5,393 nt of DNA from Dermacoccus abyssi (GTDB lineage: Bacteria > Actinomycetota > Actinomycetes > Actinomycetales > Dermatophilaceae). The notes under the pieces were generated by a model. That model was not told the DNA's origin. It did no database searches and saw nothing but the letters and a program-made list of their open reading frames with translations. The stretch is taken from NCBI RefSeq assembly GCF_034541975.1, contig NZ_JAVYJM010000003.1; one strand, written 5' to 3'. Of the stretch, positions 1 through 5,393 are shown piece by piece (within the stretch, counting starts at the first letter, position 1; each line of letters starts with the position of its first letter). The position numbers were made by a program, and so were the translations under genes.

Positions 1-11
1 GGTGTGTGATG

Positions 12-31
12 GTGTTTTGAGAACTCAACAG
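12..31 (+). promoter_or_regulatory. Leader antitermination element (NusA/boxA-type)
   Basis: The segment contains TTTTGAGAACTCAACAG. It closely resembles the conserved leader element of actinobacterial rRNA operons; the mycobacterial RNA bound by NusA KH domains is GAACUCAAUAG, against GAACTCAACAG at 21-31 here. In that setting Nus factors bind the nascent RNA and make polymerase resistant to termination on the long untranslated transcript. A diverged second copy lies before 23S at 2030-2049, with 15 of 20 positions identical. Assignment rests on sequence similarity and position; the exact division into boxA and boxC is not clear from sequence alone. Confidence 0.75.
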
Positions 32-36
32 CGTGC

Positions 37-50
37 CGATGTGATCATCG
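37..50 (+). other. Leader hairpin after the antitermination element
   Basis: CGATG (37-41) and CATCG (46-50) form a 5-bp stem with a TGAT loop, 5 nt after the NusA-type element. It may be part of the antitermination signal. The same bases 42-50 could instead pair with 1777-1785 in the spacer after 16S, so the hairpin may be transient and replaced once the 16S has been transcribed. This is inferred from complementarity only. Confidence 0.4.
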
Positions 51-191
51 CCAAACAACAATATTTTGCTAGCCCTGCGTGGGTTGGTGTTGTTCTGGCT
101 GATGTTTAATGGATAGATACAAGACACACGATCACCTTTTTTGTGGGTGGTGGTGTGGTGTCACCGTTTGATTTCGGCTGGGATACAGATT

Positions 192-1725
<1,534 letters not shown>

Positions 1726-1739
1726 CACATGAGCTCTTG

Positions 1740-1758
1740 CATCACCGCGTGTGTGATG
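1740..1758 (+). other. Spacer hairpin just after 16S
   Basis: CATCAC (1740-1745) pairs with GTGATG (1753-1758) around a 7-nt loop. The loop and 3' arm overlap 1748-1754, which can alternatively pair with leader bases 124-130. The two folds are mutually exclusive, which could reflect a co-transcriptional switch from a local hairpin to the long-range 16S stalk. This is inferred from complementarity. Confidence 0.4.
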
Positions 1759-1797
1759 GGAGTGTGCTGGGTGGAACGATGATCATGGTGCACGCAC

Positions 1798-1843
1798 TGC
1801 TCGCTCGAGCAAGCTCAAGTACGACACTGTCTTCGGATGGTGT
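1798..1843 (+). other. Two adjacent spacer hairpins, one with a UUCG loop
   Basis: TGCTC (1798-1802) pairs with GAGCA (1807-1811) around a 4-nt loop. Next to it, ACACTGTC (1824-1831) pairs with GATGGTGT (1836-1843), including two G-U pairs, around TTCG (1832-1835) closed by C-G, which is the classic very stable UUCG tetraloop. No T-run follows, so these are not intrinsic terminators. They are probably spacer folding or processing structures. Confidence 0.55.
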
Positions 1844-1897
1844 GGGGAACGGGCTGGCTGAGGTGGGGTGGTGGGTGTGATTGGCGCGTTGTTGGGT

Positions 1898-1928
1898 TCT
1901 CAGGACATGCATCATGCGTGTTCTGGGG
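1898..1928 (+). other. Long spacer hairpin (13 bp)
   Basis: Bases 1898-1910 pair with 1916-1928 around the 5-nt loop ATCAT, giving 13 continuous pairs including several G-U. The core AGGACATGC pairs with GCGTGTTCT. This is the strongest local hairpin I find in the spacer. The run of G after it, with no T-tract, argues against a terminator. It may be an RNase III substrate or a structural element separating the 16S and 23S folding domains; its role is unknown. Confidence 0.55.
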
Positions 1929-1930
1929 TT

Positions 1931-1954
1931 TGGCTGGCACTGACAGCCCGGCCA
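1931..1954 (+). other. Spacer hairpin
   Basis: TGGCTGG (1931-1937) pairs with CCGGCCA (1948-1954), with one G-U pair, around a 10-nt loop. It directly follows the 13-bp hairpin, so the two may stack. No T-run follows. The function is not evident. Confidence 0.45.
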
Positions 1955-2028
1955 CGAACGATCGGATCTGTAGGGACCAGGATTGGTTGCTGCGGGTGTG
2001 GTTGTGGTGGGTTGGTTGGTGTGTGGCG

Positions 2029-2061
2029 TGTTGTTTGAGAATTACACAGTGGACGCGAGCA
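2029..2061 (+). repeat. Left arm of the pre-23S processing stalk
   Basis: These bases are the inverted complement of 5198-5229, beyond the other end of 23S. Pairs run 2029-2036 with 5222-5229 (8 bp), a G/G mismatch (2037/5221), 2038-2049 with 5209-5220 (12 bp), a bulged T at 2050, then 2051-2061 with 5198-5208 (11 bp). This would loop out the whole 23S and make a long duplex of the kind cut by RNase III. The arms are about 3.1 kb apart, so the match is far longer than chance would give. Confidence 0.88.
2030..2049 (+). promoter_or_regulatory. Spacer antitermination-like element before 23S
   Basis: The sequence GTTGTTTGAGAATTACACAG resembles the leader element at 12-31 (15 of 20 positions identical). 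Bacterial rRNA operons commonly repeat the Nus-factor signal in the 16S-23S spacer so that antitermination is renewed before 23S. The same bases form most of the left arm of the pre-23S stalk, so the signal would be single-stranded only until the 23S-5S spacer has been transcribed. Whether the diverged core GAATTACACAG still binds NusA is unknown. Confidence 0.6.
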
Positions 2062-2077
2062 TCTAGTATCTGTGATC

Positions 2078-5180
<3,103 letters not shown>

Positions 5181-5267
5181 ATCACCAAGTGTTCTGGTGC
5201 TCGCGTCCCTGTGTAATTCTGAAACAACAACCACATCTCGTCAGATCATGGTGGTTAGTTTCATAGT
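5181..5267 (+). other. 23S-5S spacer
   Basis: About 87 nt lie between the two RNAs, with no tRNA. The spacer contains the right arm of the pre-23S stalk (5198-5229), followed by a hairpin before 5S: AACCAC (5229-5234) with GTGGTT (5251-5256) and, inside, ATCT (5235-5238) with AGAT (5243-5246) around CGTC, leaving a 4-nt bulge. These probably direct the cuts that free 23S and 5S. Confidence 0.85.
5198..5229 (+). repeat. Right arm of the pre-23S processing stalk
   Basis: This is the inverted complement of 2029-2061. TGCTCGCGTCC (5198-5208) and CTGTGTAATTCT (5209-5220) are perfect complements of the left arm apart from one bulged T on that side. AAACAACA (5222-5229) adds 8 bp after one mismatch. 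Pairing gives the precursor duplex expected for RNase III cleavage. Confidence 0.88.
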
Positions 5268-5387
5268 GTTACGGTGGTTATAGCGAAGTGGGAAACGCCC
5301 GGTCACATTCCGAACCCGGAAGCTAAGCCCTTCAGCGCCGATGGTACTGCACTCGCCAGGGTGTGGGAGAGTAGGACACCGCCGGAC
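5268..5387 (+). rRNA. rrf: 5S ribosomal RNA
   Basis: This is the small RNA of the large-subunit central protuberance, about 120 nt. It starts GTTACGGTGG and ends with GCCGGAC. Conserved segments are GGGAAACGCCCGG (5290-5302), TTCCGAACCCGGAAGCTAAG (5308-5327), GCGCCGATGGTACTGC (5335-5350) and GGGAGAGTAGGACACCGCC (5365-5383). The terminal helix pairs 5272-5278 with 5378-5384, with irregular pairing outside it, so each end may be off by 1-3 nt. It is the last gene of the operon. Only 6 nt follow in the window, so no terminator is visible. Confidence 0.95.
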
Positions 5388-5393
5388 TCCTTC

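Larger units (their letters stand above)
1..191 (+). promoter_or_regulatory. rRNA operon leader (pre-16S 5' region), partial
   Basis: This is the transcribed leader just upstream of 16S rRNA. It carries an antitermination-type element near its left end, a short hairpin at 37-50, two T-rich tracts (137-142 and 190-196) and a G/T-rich stretch at 143-160. I see no convincing -35/-10 pair, and the antitermination element already lies at the left edge, so the promoters are inferred to be upstream of the window. No open frame here looks like a gene. Parts of the leader are complementary to the spacer after 16S (42-50 with 1777-1785, 124-130 with 1748-1754), as expected for a pre-16S processing stalk. 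The leader is probably cut off by RNase III and trimmed to the mature 16S 5' end. Confidence 0.8.

Noticed and set aside
61..120. Possible promoter within the leader
   Set aside because: Candidate -10-like strings (GTTTAAT, GATAGAT) have no suitably spaced -35 element, and the region lies downstream of the antitermination element, so a main promoter here would leave that element out of the transcript.
131..142. Possible intrinsic terminator or attenuator at the T6 tract in the leader
   Set aside because: No GC-rich hairpin directly precedes the T-tract. The complement of ATCACC lies after it (146-151), not before.

Overview
The window is one ribosomal RNA operon on the + strand, in the order leader, 16S, 16S-23S spacer, 23S, 23S-5S spacer, 5S. 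I see no protein-coding gene, tRNA, mobile element or CRISPR array. The open frames that exist lie inside rRNA or in the spacers and show no family resemblance.

The organism is an actinobacterium (high-G+C Gram-positive). The evidence is the 16S signature, the CCTCCTTTCT 3' end, the roughly 100-nt extra arm in domain III of the 23S rRNA, a 16S-23S spacer without tRNA genes, and a leader element of the mycobacterial/streptomycete type (GAACTCAACAG). The wording around helices 34-44 of the 16S (for example CCCGTCAAGTCACGAAAG) looks most like Micrococcales, perhaps near Dermatophilaceae/Intrasporangiaceae. That placement is from memory, not a database match, and is tentative.

Layout: 1-191 is a transcribed leader with an antitermination-type element (about 12-31) and a small hairpin. 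192-1719 is 16S rRNA. 1720-2077 is a G/T-rich internal spacer with several hairpins, a second antitermination-like element and the left arm of the 23S processing stalk. 2078-5180 is 23S rRNA. 5181-5267 is the 23S-5S spacer with the right arm of the stalk and a pre-5S hairpin. 5268-5387 is 5S rRNA, and the window ends 6 nt later, before any terminator.

The parts act as one transcript. The leader and spacer boxes would recruit Nus factors so that polymerase can cross about 5 kb of untranslated RNA. Complementary sequences flanking 16S and 23S would fold into double-stranded stalks cut by RNase III, and end trimming then yields the mature rRNAs. The most noteworthy observations are modest: a near-perfect 31-bp 23S stalk whose left arm is built from the antitermination element, a precursor-only hairpin that masks the anti-Shine-Dalgarno sequence, and two G-quadruplex-capable tracts in the spacer. 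I found no previously undescribed system here.
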